Counted from the stretch's first letter, positions 18,108 to 28,507 are shown. The stretch: 64,000 nt of DNA from Natrarchaeobius chitinivorans (GCF_003841505.1 NZ_REGA01000003.1:124001-188000); one strand, 5' to 3'. Translations and numbers: made by a program. Notes: generated by a model not told the origin, from the letters alone.

Positions 18108-18188
18108 CGCCGAAGCGACGGTGCGGGTGAGCCACAACGCCGAAGCGACAGTGCGGGTGAGCCACAACGCCGAAGCGACAGAGCGAAA
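18099..18188. repeat. 30-bp tandem repeat anchored on a gene's 3' end
   Basis: Three copies of a 30-bp unit (GAGCCACAACGCCGAAGCGA plus CAGTGCGGGT) run from 18099. Unit 1 contains the last two codons and TAA stop of the Nudix-like gene; in units 2 and 3 the same codon is CAA. The period is ten codons, so a stop-to-Gln change in unit 1 would extend the protein by GEPQRRSD-type repeats. Confidence 0.85.
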
Positions 18189-18294
18189 CCCCTCGAGGGC
18201 CTCCGTCGAGACGGCGGCAGTGACGAGGAGTTACCCCCACCGAGCCCCGTGTGACGAGGGATTTTCCCGAGCCGCCGTTCTCGAGACGACTCGT

Positions 18295-18380
18295 CTACAG
18301 TAACAACTGCAACGATGTACACACCCATCGCCGATCAGTCTGGCGATCAGGTGTGGGATGACGCGCGGTGACAACTATAT
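18295..18380. repeat. Family-2 palindromic element, copy 1
   Basis: Sequence from CTACAGTAACAACTG through ACACACCCATCGCCGATCAG to GTGACAACTATAT. It aligns closely with the reverse complement of the copy at 38579 (shared blocks GTAACAACTG, CGCCGATC and CTGGCGATCAGGTGTG). It lies in the 420-bp gap between the Nudix-like gene and the AbrB-PhoU regulator, both reading toward it. The rest of that gap (18189-18294 and 18381-18527) shows nothing else. Confidence 0.7.
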
Positions 18381-18527
18381 TTCCTACCACCAAGATCCAC
18401 AGTCTCGACGATCGGAACCACACTGGGTCGGCGTCGAGTCGGCGCAATCGAGCGGGACGACGAATCGTGCCTCGACTTCGATCGCCCGACTGACTCACGC
18501 CTTCGGTTCCAGTCGAGGACACGGAAA

Positions 18528-19523
18528 CTACGGACGTGGTGCGGCTTTCTGGAGCGCCGTCTCGGCGACGTTGCCGCCGTAGTCGGCGCTCCGAGAGAGC
18601 GAATCGAGGATGAGCCCGAGCGATTGCGCCTGAATCGGATCCAGTTCGCGTAACAGATCGTCGATGTGTCTGGTGTGTTCGTCGATCTCGAGGACGGACT
18701 CGAGGGCGTCGTGGCCGAGATCGTTCGCCTGGTCGGCTTCCTCGGCGAACAGCGCGTCCATCGATTTCTCGATTACGTCGGCGACGTCCGCGTGGAGGTC
18801 GAGCAACGCGTCGGCGACGTCTTCCGGGATCTCCTCGAGTTTGAGCGCGAGCTGGGCGATCTTGACGGCGTGGTCGGCGATCCGTTCGAGCTGGCGGGCG
18901 CTCGAGTGGTAGTCGAAACAGTCCTCGCGGTGGACGCCGAGTTCTTCGGCTGCGCGGGGAGAACGCAGCGTCGCACGGAAGATCCGGGAGACGACCAGCC
19001 AGAGCCGATCGACGTCGTCGTCGCGCTCGATGACGTCGCGGGCGACGTCGTCGTCGTTCTCGACGAGCGCGGTCACCGCGTCCCCGAGCATCGACGCCGC
19101 GATGAGTCGCATCCGGGTGACGCTGTTGACGATCGACAGCTCCGAGGAGTCGAGCAAATCCTGAACGACCACCCGGTCCGAGCCTTCCTCGACGATTTCG
19201 ACGCCGATCAGCCCCTGGATCGCGCTCCGGATCGCCCGGCGCTGGTCGGTCGTGATACGGCCCGCCTCGAGCGTGATAACGTCGAATCCACCGACGTACA
19301 TCGTCATCACGGCCCGGATCAGCTGTTCGTCCTCGAGACTCGAGACGTCGAGGGTTCCTTCCTGATGGGTTTCGTCGCTCTGTGGCGTCACCAGCAACGT
19401 ATCCTCCTCCGAGTAGATTTCGACGGTGGTTCCGCTGCTGACGTCGTTTTCCGTCGCCCACGTCTTCGGGAGCGAAACGGTGTACGTCGATCCGCCGGTC
19501 ACCTGGACCTTTCGGGTCTCCAT
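18528..19523 (-). CDS. AbrB-PhoU phosphate uptake regulator
   Basis: This 331-residue protein begins with a SpoVT/AbrB-type DNA-binding domain (ETRKVQVTGGSTYTVSLPKTWA) and ends with PhoU-like helical repeats (QLERIADHAVKIAQLALKLEEI). This haloarchaeal architecture is linked to phosphate control. It is divergent from pstSCAB-phoU across a 392-bp region and is a good candidate regulator of that operon and itself. A TATA box (GCATATAAATTGT on the plus strand, 19545-19557) sits 28 nt before its ATG, predicting a leaderless transcript. Confidence 0.88.
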   Translation of the reverse strand: METRKVQVTGGSTYTVSLPKTWATENDVSSGTTVEIYSEEDTLLVTPQSDETHQEGTLDVSSLEDEQLIRAVMTMYVGGFDVITLEAGRITTDQRRAIRSAIQGLIGVEIVEEGSDRVVVQDLLDSSELSIVNSVTRMRLIAASMLGDAVTALVENDDDVARDVIERDDDVDRLWLVVSRIFRATLRSPRAAEELGVHREDCFDYHSSARQLERIADHAVKIAQLALKLEEIPEDVADALLDLHADVADVIEKSMDALFAEEADQANDLGHDALESVLEIDEHTRHIDDLLRELDPIQAQSLGLILDSLSRSADYGGNVAETALQKAAPRP

Positions 19524-19915
19524 ACGGCGCGCTTACTACGGATTGCATATAAATTGTCTTAATCTATAGAGTCGTCCGGTTACGGCCTCGGCTCCCGACC
19601 TCGAAACAGTGTGCTATCGTGCAGTAGGACCATCAGAAACGGATTCTGTGGGAGGGCTTCTCGCAAACGTATGAATATATAGGAATCAATAGTGTGGGGG
19701 TGGCCTCGACCGAGGGGGTATTTCGATATCGTTTCGTCGTTACCAATTCTCATCGCGAAACTCTCCAATAGTCCCGTTAAATGCTTCTGTGGGCATTCTG
19801 GATTCGATCAGTAATGGCAGATATACTGTCCGGTACATAGCTCCATATCGTGCGCAGTATCCGGATATATAGATATTAGAAGCCTACTTGTTCGCGTTCG
19901 ATCGTCGTCTATTCG
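19524..19915. promoter_or_regulatory. Divergent promoter region of the pst locus
   Basis: This 392-bp region is markedly AT-rich. The leftward TATA (19545-19557) serves the AbrB-PhoU gene. A rightward GATATATAGATATTA (about 19864-19878) lies roughly 45 nt before pstS. Further AT tracts (GTATGAATATATAGG at about 19670-19684) may be phosphate-responsive sites; I cannot assign a defined Pho box. No credible gene lies inside. Confidence 0.6.
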
Positions 19916-21004
19916 ATGACGGACAACCAGTCCGGTCGAACCGGTTTCAGTGGGGTATCGCGGCGTAACTTCGTGGCTATCGGCGCGACGGCGGGGATCA
20001 TCGGCCTCGCTGGCTGTAGTAGTGACGACGGCGGAAGCGGCGGCAACGGCGGTGGAAACGGCGGCGGCAGTGGTGGCGGAAACGGGGGTGGTGATCTCTC
20101 GGGTACCATCGACGCGTCCGGATCCAACACCGTCGCCCCGATCACCTCGTGGGCCGGCGAGAACTTCTCGAACGAGTTCCCGGACGTCCTCGTCGACGTC
20201 GCGCCGGAGGGTACTGGCGCGGGCTTTCAGGAGTTCTGCCGGGCTAACTCCGACGTCCAGAGTGCGAGCCGAGCGATTACCGAAGAGGAGATCGATCTCT
20301 GTGAGGAAAACGACGTCAACTACGGCTTCCTCGAGGTCGGCCTCGACGGCCTCTCGGTCGTCAAGAACTCCGCGAACGACTGGGTCGACAATATCACGCT
20401 CGACGAACTCCAGTTGATCTGGGAGTTCGAAGCGACCGACGAAATCACTCACTGGAGCGACGTTCGCGACGAGTGGCCCGACGAGGAGATGCAACTGCAC
20501 GCCCGCGACAGCGCGTCCGGGACGTTCGACTACTTCACTCGCGAGATCAACGGCGAGATGGGGAACGTTCGCGACGACTACTCCGCGACGAGCCAGACCA
20601 ACGAGATCATGGCCGCGGTCGCGGACAACGAACATGGCTTTGGCTGGGGTGGACTGGGATACCTCCGAGAGATCGAGGATGACCAGCCGATCGAAGCTGT
20701 TCCGGTAGAGAGCGACGCCGACGGCGAGTTCTACCTTCCGACGCAGGAAAACATCGAAGAAGGGCTGTACTCGCCGCTCGCCCGGCCACTGTTTGCGTTC
20801 GTTAACGTCGCGAGCCTCGAAGAACGAACGGATCTTATTGGCTCGTTCGCCCGGTTCTACACCAACGGCCAACACGATTTCGCTCGCGACGAAGGCTTCT
20901 ACGCGACGACGGACGAGGCGCAGGCGGAAAACCACGACAAGATCGACGACTGGCTCGACCAGGTCGGCGCATCGCCGGACGACCTCACCGTCCAACGCGA
21001 CTAG
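19916..21004 (+). CDS. pstS: Phosphate ABC transporter substrate-binding lipoprotein
   Basis: This 362-residue lipoprotein captures phosphate outside the cell. It has a Tat signal (SRRNF), a lipobox LAGC (Cys about 40), a Gly/Asn-rich linker (GGNGGGNGGGSGGGNGGG), then a PBP fold with the phosphate-binding segments ASGSNTVAPIT and APEGTGAGFQEF, and ARDSASGTFDYFT. It opens the pstSCAB-phoU operon, 12 bp before pstC. Phosphate starvation control is inferred from the neighbours. Confidence 0.95.
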   Translation: MTDNQSGRTGFSGVSRRNFVAIGATAGIIGLAGCSSDDGGSGGNGGGNGGGSGGGNGGGDLSGTIDASGSNTVAPITSWAGENFSNEFPDVLVDVAPEGTGAGFQEFCRANSDVQSASRAITEEEIDLCEENDVNYGFLEVGLDGLSVVKNSANDWVDNITLDELQLIWEFEATDEITHWSDVRDEWPDEEMQLHARDSASGTFDYFTREINGEMGNVRDDYSATSQTNEIMAAVADNEHGFGWGGLGYLREIEDDQPIEAVPVESDADGEFYLPTQENIEEGLYSPLARPLFAFVNVASLEERTDLIGSFARFYTNGQHDFARDEGFYATTDEAQAENHDKIDDWLDQVGASPDDLTVQRD

Positions 21005-21016
21005 CTTCCCAACCCA

Positions 21017-22018
21017 ATGAGTACGGACGTAACCGACGGATCAGGGCCGGGGATACGCGGCGACGGGGCGGTCGGTGCAGATAATGCGACCGACCGGCGA
21101 GTCCGCCGACTCCTCTTTGGCTGTGCCGTGATCACGGTCCTGACCACGCTTGCGATTTTTTTCGTGTTGATCGACAACGCGGCGAGTTACTTCTTCGGCG
21201 CGAAACTCACCGAGATGCTACTCGGAGCGAGCGTCGAGCGAACGGTGAAGTTCACCGAGTTCTTCACCGGAACGCGGTGGGCTCCAGACCACGCGACGCC
21301 GGGTCACGGCGTGTTACCGATCGTCTTCGGGACGCTCGCGATCACCGTCGGCGCGGCGTTCGTCTCGATCCCGATCGGGACGGCGACGGCGATCTATCTC
21401 TCGGAGTACTCCTCGAAGGGCGTTCGCTCGAAGCTCAAGCCGACCCTCGAGATCCTCGCCGGGATTCCGACGATCGTCTACGGCTACTTCGCGATCGCGT
21501 TCATCAATCCGATGATCGTCGCACCGATCGCCGAGACGGTGTTCGACATCAACATGGGCCGGTACAGCCTGCTCTCGGGAATGCTCGTCGTGGGTATCAT
21601 GACGATTCCGATGGTGTCCTCGATCAGCGAGGACGCCATGTCGGCCGTGCCGGACGATCTCAGAAACGGTGCGTACGCCCTCGGCGCGACGAAGTTCGAC
21701 GTCTCGACGAGAATCGTTCTCCCGGCATCGATTTCGGGGGTCTTCGCGTCGTACATCCTCGCCGTCTCCCGGGCGATCGGTGAGACGATGGCGGTCACGC
21801 TCGCCGCCGGGATGCAACCTCAGATCACGGCCAACCCCTTCGCCGAGATCATGACGATGACGGCGTACATGGTGAAGATGGCGCGCGGAACGACCGCCGT
21901 CGGAACCGTCGAGTACCAGTCGCTGTTCGCCGTCGGCCTGTTGTTGTTCGTCATGACGTTGAGTATGAACCTACTAAACGACTGGTTCAAACGCCGATTC
22001 CAGGAGGAGTACCGATGA
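21017..22018 (+). CDS. pstC: Phosphate ABC transporter permease
   Basis: This 333-residue membrane protein has six or more hydrophobic helices and the permease coupling motif (residues about 223-240, NGAYALGATKFDVSTR followed by ASISG). It pairs with PstA to form the phosphate channel. The N-terminus has a short hydrophilic Gly/Asp-rich tail before the first helix. Its stop overlaps the pstA start by 4 nt (ATGA). Confidence 0.94.
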   Translation: MSTDVTDGSGPGIRGDGAVGADNATDRRVRRLLFGCAVITVLTTLAIFFVLIDNAASYFFGAKLTEMLLGASVERTVKFTEFFTGTRWAPDHATPGHGVLPIVFGTLAITVGAAFVSIPIGTATAIYLSEYSSKGVRSKLKPTLEILAGIPTIVYGYFAIAFINPMIVAPIAETVFDINMGRYSLLSGMLVVGIMTIPMVSSISEDAMSAVPDDLRNGAYALGATKFDVSTRIVLPASISGVFASYILAVSRAIGETMAVTLAAGMQPQITANPFAEIMTMTAYMVKMARGTTAVGTVEYQSLFAVGLLLFVMTLSMNLLNDWFKRRFQEEYR

Positions 22019-22914
22019 GTTCCGAAACGGACCACGACCTGTTCGCCGACGTCGACCTCGGCTGGGAGCACCGGAAAAACCGGATCTTCCTCGGGATAAT
22101 CTTCGCGGCGTCGATGTTCGGCGTCGTCATGCTCGCGTTGCTATTGTTCGACGTCGCCACCGACCTTTACGTCGGGCTGACCGAGTACAACATCAACCTC
22201 GTCGACTTCCTCACCCGAGACGGCTCCCGCCGCGAGGAACTGTCCGGGTTCAGGGGCGCGATCGTCGCGTCGATCATGTTGATGGTCCTGGTCACATTCC
22301 TGGCGTTTTTCGTCGGCGTCGGCTCCGCGATCTACCTCGAGGAGTACGCGCCGGACAATCGTATCACGCGACTCATCGAGGCGAACCTGGCGAACCTCGC
22401 GGGAGTCCCCTCGATCGTCTACGGACTGCTCGGGCTGGCGGCGTTCGTCAACGGGGTCGGTATGGGACCGATCCTGCTGGCCGGGGCGATCGCGCTCGGC
22501 TTGCTCGTCATGCCGATCATCATCGTCTCCGCACAGGAGGCGCTGCGGGCGGTCCCCGACGGCGTCAGAAACGGCTCGCTGGCGACTGGTGCGACCCAGT
22601 GGCAGACGATCCGGAACGTCGTGCTCCCGGCGGCGATGCCCGGCATCATGACTGGAACCATCCTCGCTCTCGCACGCGCGATCGGCGAAACTGCTCCGCT
22701 GATCATGGTCGGCGCGATCTTCATCAACCGGATGCCCAGGGGACCGTTCGACCGATTCAGCGCTATGCCGACCCAGATCTACAACTGGGCGAACGAACCG
22801 AGCCAGCACTTCATCCACCTCGCCGCGACCGGGATCGTGGTGCTGCTTTCGTTCCTGTTCGTCATGAACCTGATCGCGATCTACATCCGCCACCGGTACG
22901 AGACGGAGATTTAA
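22015..22914 (+). CDS. pstA: Phosphate ABC transporter permease
   Basis: This 299-residue membrane protein is the second phosphate permease. It has six helices and the coupling loop [20 protein letters not shown] (about residues 185-204). The segment [12 protein letters not shown] matches the equivalent AVPDDLRNG in PstC, as expected for paralogous subunits. It overlaps pstC by 4 nt and ends 1 bp before pstB. Confidence 0.94.
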   Translation: MSSETDHDLFADVDLGWEHRKNRIFLGIIFAASMFGVVMLALLLFDVATDLYVGLTEYNINLVDFLTRDGSRREELSGFRGAIVASIMLMVLVTFLAFFVGVGSAIYLEEYAPDNRITRLIEANLANLAGVPSIVYGLLGLAAFVNGVGMGPILLAGAIALGLLVMPIIIVSAQEALRAVPDGVRNGSLATGATQWQTIRNVVLPAAMPGIMTGTILALARAIGETAPLIMVGAIFINRMPRGPFDRFSAMPTQIYNWANEPSQHFIHLAATGIVVLLSFLFVMNLIAIYIRHRYETEI

Positions 22915-22915
22915 C

Positions 22916-23746
22916 ATGTCGACCGAAGAACAATCGCTGATTACGACCGAGGTACAGACCGAGAACACGACGCGTACCGATCGACCCGACGAGACCGTCC
23001 TCGAGTCCCGGGGTCTCGACGTCCACTACGGTGACGAACGGGCGCTTTCGGACGTCTCGATCGAAATCCCCGAACACAAGGTCACCGCGATCATCGGTCC
23101 GTCGGGCTGTGGGAAGTCGACGTTCTTGCGTTCGATCAATCGCATGAACGACCAGATCGACGCCTGTCGTGTCGATGGCGAACTGTACTTCCACGGGAAG
23201 AACGTCTACGACGACGACGTCGACCCGGTCGCGCTGCGGCGCAAAATCGGTCAGGTGTTCCAGAAACCGAACCCGTTCCCCAAGTCGGTCTACGACAACG
23301 TCGCCTACGGGCTTCGTGTTCAGGGGCTTGACGACAAACTCGACCTCGACGACGCCGTCGAACGCGCACTCCGCGGCGCAGCGCTGTGGGACGAAGTGGA
23401 GGGCAAACTCGACTCGAGCGGACTCGACCTCTCGGGCGGACAACAACAGCGTCTCTGTATCGCGCGGGCGATCGCGACCGATCCGGAAGTAATCCTGATG
23501 GACGAGCCGACGAGCGCGCTCGACCCCGTCGCGGCGTCGAAGATCGAGGACCTGATCGACGAACTCGTCGAGGAGTACACGGTCGTCATCGTCACCCACA
23601 ACATGCAACAGGCCGCTCGCATCTCCGATAAGACGGCGGTGTTTCTCACCGGCGGCGAACTCGTCGAGTTCGACGACACCGCGACGATCTTCGAGGACCC
23701 AGCCGACGACCGCGTCGAAGACTACATCACCGGCAAGTTCGGCTGA
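22916..23746 (+). CDS. pstB: Phosphate ABC transporter ATP-binding protein
   Basis: This 276-residue ATPase drives phosphate import. It has Walker [11 protein letters not shown]-loop [20 protein letters not shown], the signature LSGGQQQR, Walker [13 protein letters not shown] and the switch His in [12 protein letters not shown]. The N-terminal 25 residues are hydrophilic and variable. Length and motif order are normal for PstB. Confidence 0.96.
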   Translation: MSTEEQSLITTEVQTENTTRTDRPDETVLESRGLDVHYGDERALSDVSIEIPEHKVTAIIGPSGCGKSTFLRSINRMNDQIDACRVDGELYFHGKNVYDDDVDPVALRRKIGQVFQKPNPFPKSVYDNVAYGLRVQGLDDKLDLDDAVERALRGAALWDEVEGKLDSSGLDLSGGQQQRLCIARAIATDPEVILMDEPTSALDPVAASKIEDLIDELVEEYTVVIVTHNMQQAARISDKTAVFLTGGELVEFDDTATIFEDPADDRVEDYITGKFG

Positions 23747-23749
23747 TCC

Positions 23750-24409
23750 ATGGCGCGAATCGAGTACCAAGAACAGCTCGAGGCCCTCCGAGAGGACGTC
23801 CTCGAGATGAGCGACGTCGTCTGTCAGCGCCTGCGCCGGGCGCTCGAGGCCTACGAGACGGCCGACGCCGCGCTCGCGGATCGCGTGATCGCGGGCGATC
23901 ACGGGATCAACGAACTGTACCTCGACCTCGAGAGCGACTGTATCGACCTCTTTGCGCTCCAGCAGCCGGTCGCGGGCGACCTCCGATTCGTCGCCGCCTC
24001 GTTCAAGATCATCACCGACCTCGAGCGGATCGCCGACCTCGCGGTCAACTTAGCCGAGTACGCGAAGCGAGGCGATCGGGATCGCTACCCCGAGATCGAC
24101 GTCGTCCACATCGGCACCGAAACCGTGATGCTGGTCGAAGACGCCATGCGGGCGTACGCGACGGACGATGCCGACGCGACGTACGAGATCGCCGCAACCG
24201 ACGACGAGATCGACGAACTCTGTGGCCGTGCGAGTCGCATCGTCGCTCGCGACCTCGTCCGGATCGACGCTGTCGACGACGATCTCCTCGAGGAAGTTTC
24301 GCGAATGCTGTTGACGATTCGCGATCTCGAACGGGTGGGCGATCACGCGGTGAATATCGCCGCTCGAACGCTGTACGTGGTCGAGAACGACGACGAGCTG
24401 ATCTACTGA
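23750..24409 (+). CDS. phoU: Phosphate transport system regulator PhoU
   Basis: This 219-residue helical protein has the two PhoU repeats, with the metal-binding type motif in FKIITDLERIADLAVNLAEYA and again in LLTIRDLERVGDHAVNIAART. PhoU restrains phosphate import and signals phosphate status through PstB. It follows pstB by 3 bp and its TGA overlaps the ATG of a further, broken regulator gene (TGATG). Confidence 0.94.
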   Translation: MARIEYQEQLEALREDVLEMSDVVCQRLRRALEAYETADAALADRVIAGDHGINELYLDLESDCIDLFALQQPVAGDLRFVAASFKIITDLERIADLAVNLAEYAKRGDRDRYPEIDVVHIGTETVMLVEDAMRAYATDDADATYEIAATDDEIDELCGRASRIVARDLVRIDAVDDDLLEEVSRMLLTIRDLERVGDHAVNIAARTLYVVENDDELIY

Positions 24410-24865
24410 TGAGTCAGGGACGACTCTCGAACGAGTTCGAACCGGTCGAACGGAAGGTTCAACTCGCCGGCAACTCGACGTTCGTCGTTTCGCTCCCGAA
24501 GGAGTGGGCCAGATCACAGGACCTCGAGTCGGGACACTCGATGTATCTCTACCCGCACGACGATTGGCTGATCGCCGCCACGGGAACGGTCTCGGACCGG
24601 ACCCGTTCGGTTACCGTGGATGCGACGTTGACGGGCCTCGAGGTCACGAAACGACGGATCGAATCGGCCGTACGTCGCGGGATACGACCGGATCGCGATC
24701 GCCGGAACTGACGCGCTCGACGACGTCTCCTTCGAGATTTCCGACGGCGAGTTCGTGATCGTTCTTGGCGTCTCAGGATCGGGCAAGTCGACGCTGTTGC
24801 GGTGTCTGAACGGACTGACGGAGCCGATCGATTGCACCGTTCGCCTCGACGTCGAACTCAATGCA
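24409..24865 (+). pseudogene. Decayed AbrB-PhoU regulator joined to an ABC ATPase fragment
   Basis: An intact start (MSQGRLSNEFEPVERKVQL) leads into an AbrB-type domain (LAGNSTFVVSLPKEWARSQD) paralogous to the gene at 18528, but the frame stops at 24711 after 100 residues. Near 24670 a one-base change shifts the frame: the next frame reads [16 protein letters not shown], the natural continuation. From about 24710 that same frame becomes the N-terminus of an ABC ATPase ([21 protein letters not shown], then [11 protein letters not shown]), most like the phosphonate type PhnC, and loses similarity by about 24865. The PhoU domain and most of the ATPase are missing, so this is the scar of a deletion fusing two genes. 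Confidence 0.75.
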
Positions 24866-24914
24866 CGAACAGGTGAAGACGAACGGGTTTGGTTCCAGCG
24901 CGGAGCGAACCCGT

Positions 24915-25820
24915 ATGGACCGTCACGCGATCGCCGACCGACGAACGATCGCCCGATTCGATACCCCACGAACGGATAGATCGACTCGAATCGCCGTCGT
25001 CAGCGACGTTCACCTCACGCTCGACTCGCCCGAAACGAGTTCGTCGTCGGGACGCGAAGCGGTCTTGCGACGGACCGTCCGTGATATTCGCCGGCTGGCA
25101 CCCGACGGCGTCGTCTTCCTCGGCGATCTCACGGACGGATCGGCGGCTGCGGCGACGGCGTTCGATCGCGCCGCGGGGCGACTCGAGGGGAGCGTCGTCG
25201 GCGTGCCGGGGAACCACGACCCTTCCCCCATTTCCCCGCGACTCGAGCCGTACGCAGAAGCTGGGCCCTCCCCGGTCGTAGAACGGATCGGGGGCGTGAC
25301 GGTCGTCGGAATCGACAGCCGTGGGGGAGTGACCGACCGACAGCTTCGGCGATTGGATCGGGCGCTCGCGTCCGCGTCGAGCCCGTCGATCGTTGCGCTC
25401 CACCACGCGCTTCCGGGCCCCGTCGCGAACCTTCGGGGCGCGGCCGACGGTGCGCCAGCGGAGACGCGGATCACCGATCCGGTCACCAACCACGGGGGGC
25501 TGCTGGCGATCTGTCGTCGTCGAAACGTCGCGGTGGCGCTGTGCGGACACGTCCACACGCTCGATGCGGTCCGATCCGGTGGCATCCGGCAGGTCGTCGC
25601 CCCGCCGTTGTGTACGCCACCGGGCGGGTATCTCCTGCTCGATGTAACCCCGTCCGGAACCGCGGTTACGTTCGTTCCCGTCGACGGCCTTCCCACCCTC
25701 GAGACGCCACCGAACGCGGATCCGGTGGAGCGGTGGCTGTGCCGACTCTCGGCGAGCCGCCTCCGGGACGCGCCGATTGTGACCGAGTCGACGGCTCGAG
25801 TCAAAGGGAGTCGACCGTAG
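24915..25820 (+). CDS. Calcineurin-like metallophosphoesterase
   Basis: This 301-residue enzyme has the five metal-binding blocks of the family: SDVHLT, GDLTD, GNHD, ALHHALP and CGHVHT. It hydrolyses phosphate mono- or diesters with two metal ions; no signal peptide is seen, so it is cytoplasmic. The ATG at 24915 is chosen; an ATG at 24861 would place the N-terminus in the decayed ABC sequence. Its position at the end of the pst locus suggests a phosphate-scavenging role (inference). Confidence 0.87.
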   Translation: MDRHAIADRRTIARFDTPRTDRSTRIAVVSDVHLTLDSPETSSSSGREAVLRRTVRDIRRLAPDGVVFLGDLTDGSAAAATAFDRAAGRLEGSVVGVPGNHDPSPISPRLEPYAEAGPSPVVERIGGVTVVGIDSRGGVTDRQLRRLDRALASASSPSIVALHHALPGPVANLRGAADGAPAETRITDPVTNHGGLLAICRRRNVAVALCGHVHTLDAVRSGGIRQVVAPPLCTPPGGYLLLDVTPSGTAVTFVPVDGLPTLETPPNADPVERWLCRLSASRLRDAPIVTESTARVKGSRP

Positions 25821-26127
25821 ACGGTGTCGGTCCGATGATCTGGAGTGACACAGCACGCGATTACGACGACCGCAGCGGCGGGAACGTCTGGAGACGGCGA
25901 CGGCGTACTCCCGACCGTCGACCGACCTCGAGGTCGATCGTCGTCCGTACGACGACCGAACCGACCGGTGGACGGTTGTCCCGCGAGAGTGTACCGCGGA
26001 GAAGTGACTAACGGTCTGGCCGTCGGTCGACCCGCAGTCGTTCGTCGAACTCGACGAAGCGCGCTAGCGGGGCACGAAGCCGACCTGATGCGACAAGGGG
26101 CCGGATCGATTCGGCCCCCTCATCCGG
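25821..26127. other. Intergenic region, nothing recognised
   Basis: This 307-bp stretch lies between two convergent genes (metallophosphoesterase and uvrB). It is rich in CGACCG-type repeats of ordinary high-GC sequence. I see no gene, element of families 1-3 or clear terminator. Confidence 0.5.
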
Positions 26128-28185
26128 TCAGAATTCCTCGGCTGGCGGGGCGATTCCCTCGTCCTCGTCGCTTGCGAGGTCGAACTCTTCGCGCACCTCC
26201 CGGATCCGATCCCGAATGTCCGCGGCCAGTTCGAACTCGAGGTTGCTCGCGGCCTCCTCCATCCGCTCTTCGAGGTCCGCCACGTAGCGGGCGGCCTCGT
26301 CCTCGTCGGCGAGGTCCTGGCCGGAGACGCTCGAGGTGTCGGTCTTCGATCCGGGAAGGTTCGTCTCGCCGACTTCCTTCTCGATCGTCGTCGGTTCGTT
26401 GCCGTGTTCGGCGTTGTACTCCTGCTGGATCCGGCGGCGACGCTGGGTCTCCTCGATCGCCGACTCCATCGCGTTCGAGGGATCGTCGGCGTAGAGGACG
26501 ACCTCGCCGTTGACGTTTCGGGCGGCCCGCCCCATCGTCTGGACGAGCGTCGTCTCGCTTCGGAGAAAGCCCTCCTGATCGGCGTCCAGAATCGCAACGA
26601 GGCTCACTTCGGGAATGTCAAGCCCCTCCCGCAGGAGGTTGATCCCGACGAGAACGTCGATCTCGCCGAGTCGCAGCGAGCGGATGATCTCGTGGCGCTC
26701 TAGCGTGTCGGTCTCGTCGTGCATGTACTCGACGTCGACGCCGGACTCCTCTAGGTACTCGGTGAGATCCTCGGCCATCCGCTTGGTCAGCGTGGTCACC
26801 AGCGTCCGCTCGTCCCGTTCGATCCGCCCGTCGATCCGGTCCAGAAGGTCGTCGATCTGCCCGCTCGCCGGCGAGACCTCGACTGCAGGATCGACTAGAT
26901 GTGTCGGCCGAACGATCTGTTCGACGATTTTATCCGATTCCTCGCGCTCGTGGTCGCTGGGGGTCGCCGAGACGTACAGCATCTGGTTCGTCTTCTCTTC
27001 GAACTCCTCGAACGTCAGCGGTCGGTTATCGTACGCCGTCGGCAACCGGAACCCGTTTTCGACTAGCGAATCCTTTCGTGACTTATCGCCGGCGTACTGG
27101 CCGCGAACCTGGGGAAGGGTGACGTGAGATTCGTCGACGACGGTCAGGAAGTCCTCCGGGAAGTAATCGAGCAACGTGTACGGAGCCTCGCCCGACTCCC
27201 GATCCGAGAGATACACCGAGTAGTTCTCGATTCCAGAACAGTAGCCCGTTTCGGCCATCATCTCGAGGTCGAACGTCGTCCGTTCCTCGATGCGCTGGGC
27301 CGCGATCATATCGCCCTTGCGTTCGAAATACGAGATGCGAGAGTCGAGGTCCTCGCGGATCTCGTCCATCGCGCGCTCGAGTTTCGACTCCGGAATGGAG
27401 TAGTGCTCGGCCGGGTGGACGAGGACGGCCCGCTGTTCGCCTTTGGCTTCGCCCTCGAGGGGATCGACCTTGATCATGCGATCGATCTCGTCACCCCAGA
27501 GCTCGACGCGGACGGCGTACCGGCCGTACATCGGGTAGATCTCGATCGTATCGCCGCGAACGCGAAACGTCCCCTGCGTGAAGTCGACGTCGTTTCGTTC
27601 GTAGTTCAGGTCGACCAGCCGCTTCAACAACTCGTCGCGGCCGACCTCCTCGCCGACCTCGAGTCGCATCGCCATGTCGACGTAGTTACGCGGATCACCG
27701 AGGCCGTAGATCGCCGAGACCGACGCTACGACGATCACGTCTTCGCGGGTGAGCAGCGACCGGGTTGCGGAGTGACGGAGCCGGTCGATCTCGTCGTTGA
27801 TCGAAGCGTCCTTGTCGATGTACGTATCGGTCTGCTCGACGTAGGCCTCGGGCTGGTAGTAGTCGTAGTAGGAGACGAAGTACTCGACCGCGTTCTCCGG
27901 AAACAGGGACCGAAACTCCTCGTACAGCTGGGCCGCGAGCGTCTTGTTGTGTGCGATGACGAGCGTCGGCTTCTGTATCTCCTCGATCACCCACGAGACG
28001 GTGTTCGTCTTCCCCGATCCGGTCACTCCCAGCAGCGTCTGTTCGTCCAGTCCCGCACGGAACCCCTCCGCGAGTTCCGCGATCGCCTCCGGTTGATCCC
28101 CGGCGGGATCGAACGGTGCGTCGACCTCGAACGGGCGGTCGACGTCGGGGCGATCCGGTTGCAGCGGGCCTCGAGTGTCACTCAT
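26128..28185 (-). CDS. uvrB: Excinuclease ABC subunit B
   Basis: This 685-residue helicase-like protein is the damage-verifying subunit of bacterial-type nucleotide excision repair, which haloarchaea possess. Visible are Walker [11 protein letters not shown], the UvrB beta-hairpin region [20 protein letters not shown], the DEAD-like [11 protein letters not shown], helicase motif [28 protein letters not shown] and the C-terminal UVR domain ([24 protein letters not shown]). The ATG at 28185 gives the usual N-terminus; the frame to 28263 is non-coding. It stands alone; uvrA and uvrC are not in the window. Confidence 0.97.
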   Translation of the reverse strand: MSDTRGPLQPDRPDVDRPFEVDAPFDPAGDQPEAIAELAEGFRAGLDEQTLLGVTGSGKTNTVSWVIEEIQKPTLVIAHNKTLAAQLYEEFRSLFPENAVEYFVSYYDYYQPEAYVEQTDTYIDKDASINDEIDRLRHSATRSLLTREDVIVVASVSAIYGLGDPRNYVDMAMRLEVGEEVGRDELLKRLVDLNYERNDVDFTQGTFRVRGDTIEIYPMYGRYAVRVELWGDEIDRMIKVDPLEGEAKGEQRAVLVHPAEHYSIPESKLERAMDEIREDLDSRISYFERKGDMIAAQRIEERTTFDLEMMAETGYCSGIENYSVYLSDRESGEAPYTLLDYFPEDFLTVVDESHVTLPQVRGQYAGDKSRKDSLVENGFRLPTAYDNRPLTFEEFEEKTNQMLYVSATPSDHEREESDKIVEQIVRPTHLVDPAVEVSPASGQIDDLLDRIDGRIERDERTLVTTLTKRMAEDLTEYLEESGVDVEYMHDETDTLERHEIIRSLRLGEIDVLVGINLLREGLDIPEVSLVAILDADQEGFLRSETTLVQTMGRAARNVNGEVVLYADDPSNAMESAIEETQRRRRIQQEYNAEHGNEPTTIEKEVGETNLPGSKTDTSSVSGQDLADEDEAARYVADLEERMEEAASNLEFELAADIRDRIREVREEFDLASDEDEGIAPPAEEF

Positions 28186-28298
28186 TATCGGCTTCACGGG
28201 GTCGAGACACTTTACCCGCTCGCATCTCGCGTGGCGGTCGCATACTTCCGAACTAACGACCACCGTGCACCAACCGAATCCACGCTATCAGTTGTTGC

Positions 28299-28382
28299 TA
28301 TAGTAGCCACCGGAAGTCAGTGCACACCCGATCGCCGATCCGTCCCGGACCCGGTGTGCAATGACGTTCAGTGGCTACTATA
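28299..28382. repeat. Family-2 palindromic element, copy 2
   Basis: An 84-bp element with perfect 12-bp inverted ends: TATAGTAGCCAC at 28299-28310 and GTGGCTACTATA at 28371-28382. The inner arms TGCACACC and GGTGTGCA are also complementary, so the RNA would fold into one long hairpin. It lies 114 bp before the uvrB start and marks the left edge of the AT-rich island. Confidence 0.88.
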
Positions 28383-28481
28383 ACTCTCTATACTTTCTCT
28401 GGTACTGATATGGGTGGCCGATCAAACCATCTGCAGTTCCACAGGATCTGCTGTAATCCATTTCCCTGGTCCGCAAGAGAA

Positions 28482-28491
28482 AAGTATATTA
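28482..28491 (+). promoter_or_regulatory. TATA box of the island IclR gene
   Basis: AAGTATATTA lies about 22-26 nt before the ATG at 28508 in an AT-rich stretch, predicting a leaderless or nearly leaderless transcript. Confidence 0.5.
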
Positions 28492-28507
28492 TTCCCGTTT
28501 AGAAGAT

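Noticed and set aside
18099-18188. CRISPR array
   Set aside because: The units are directly adjacent with no spacers, only three copies, and no cas genes lie nearby. The same applies to the arrays at 51134 and 56373.
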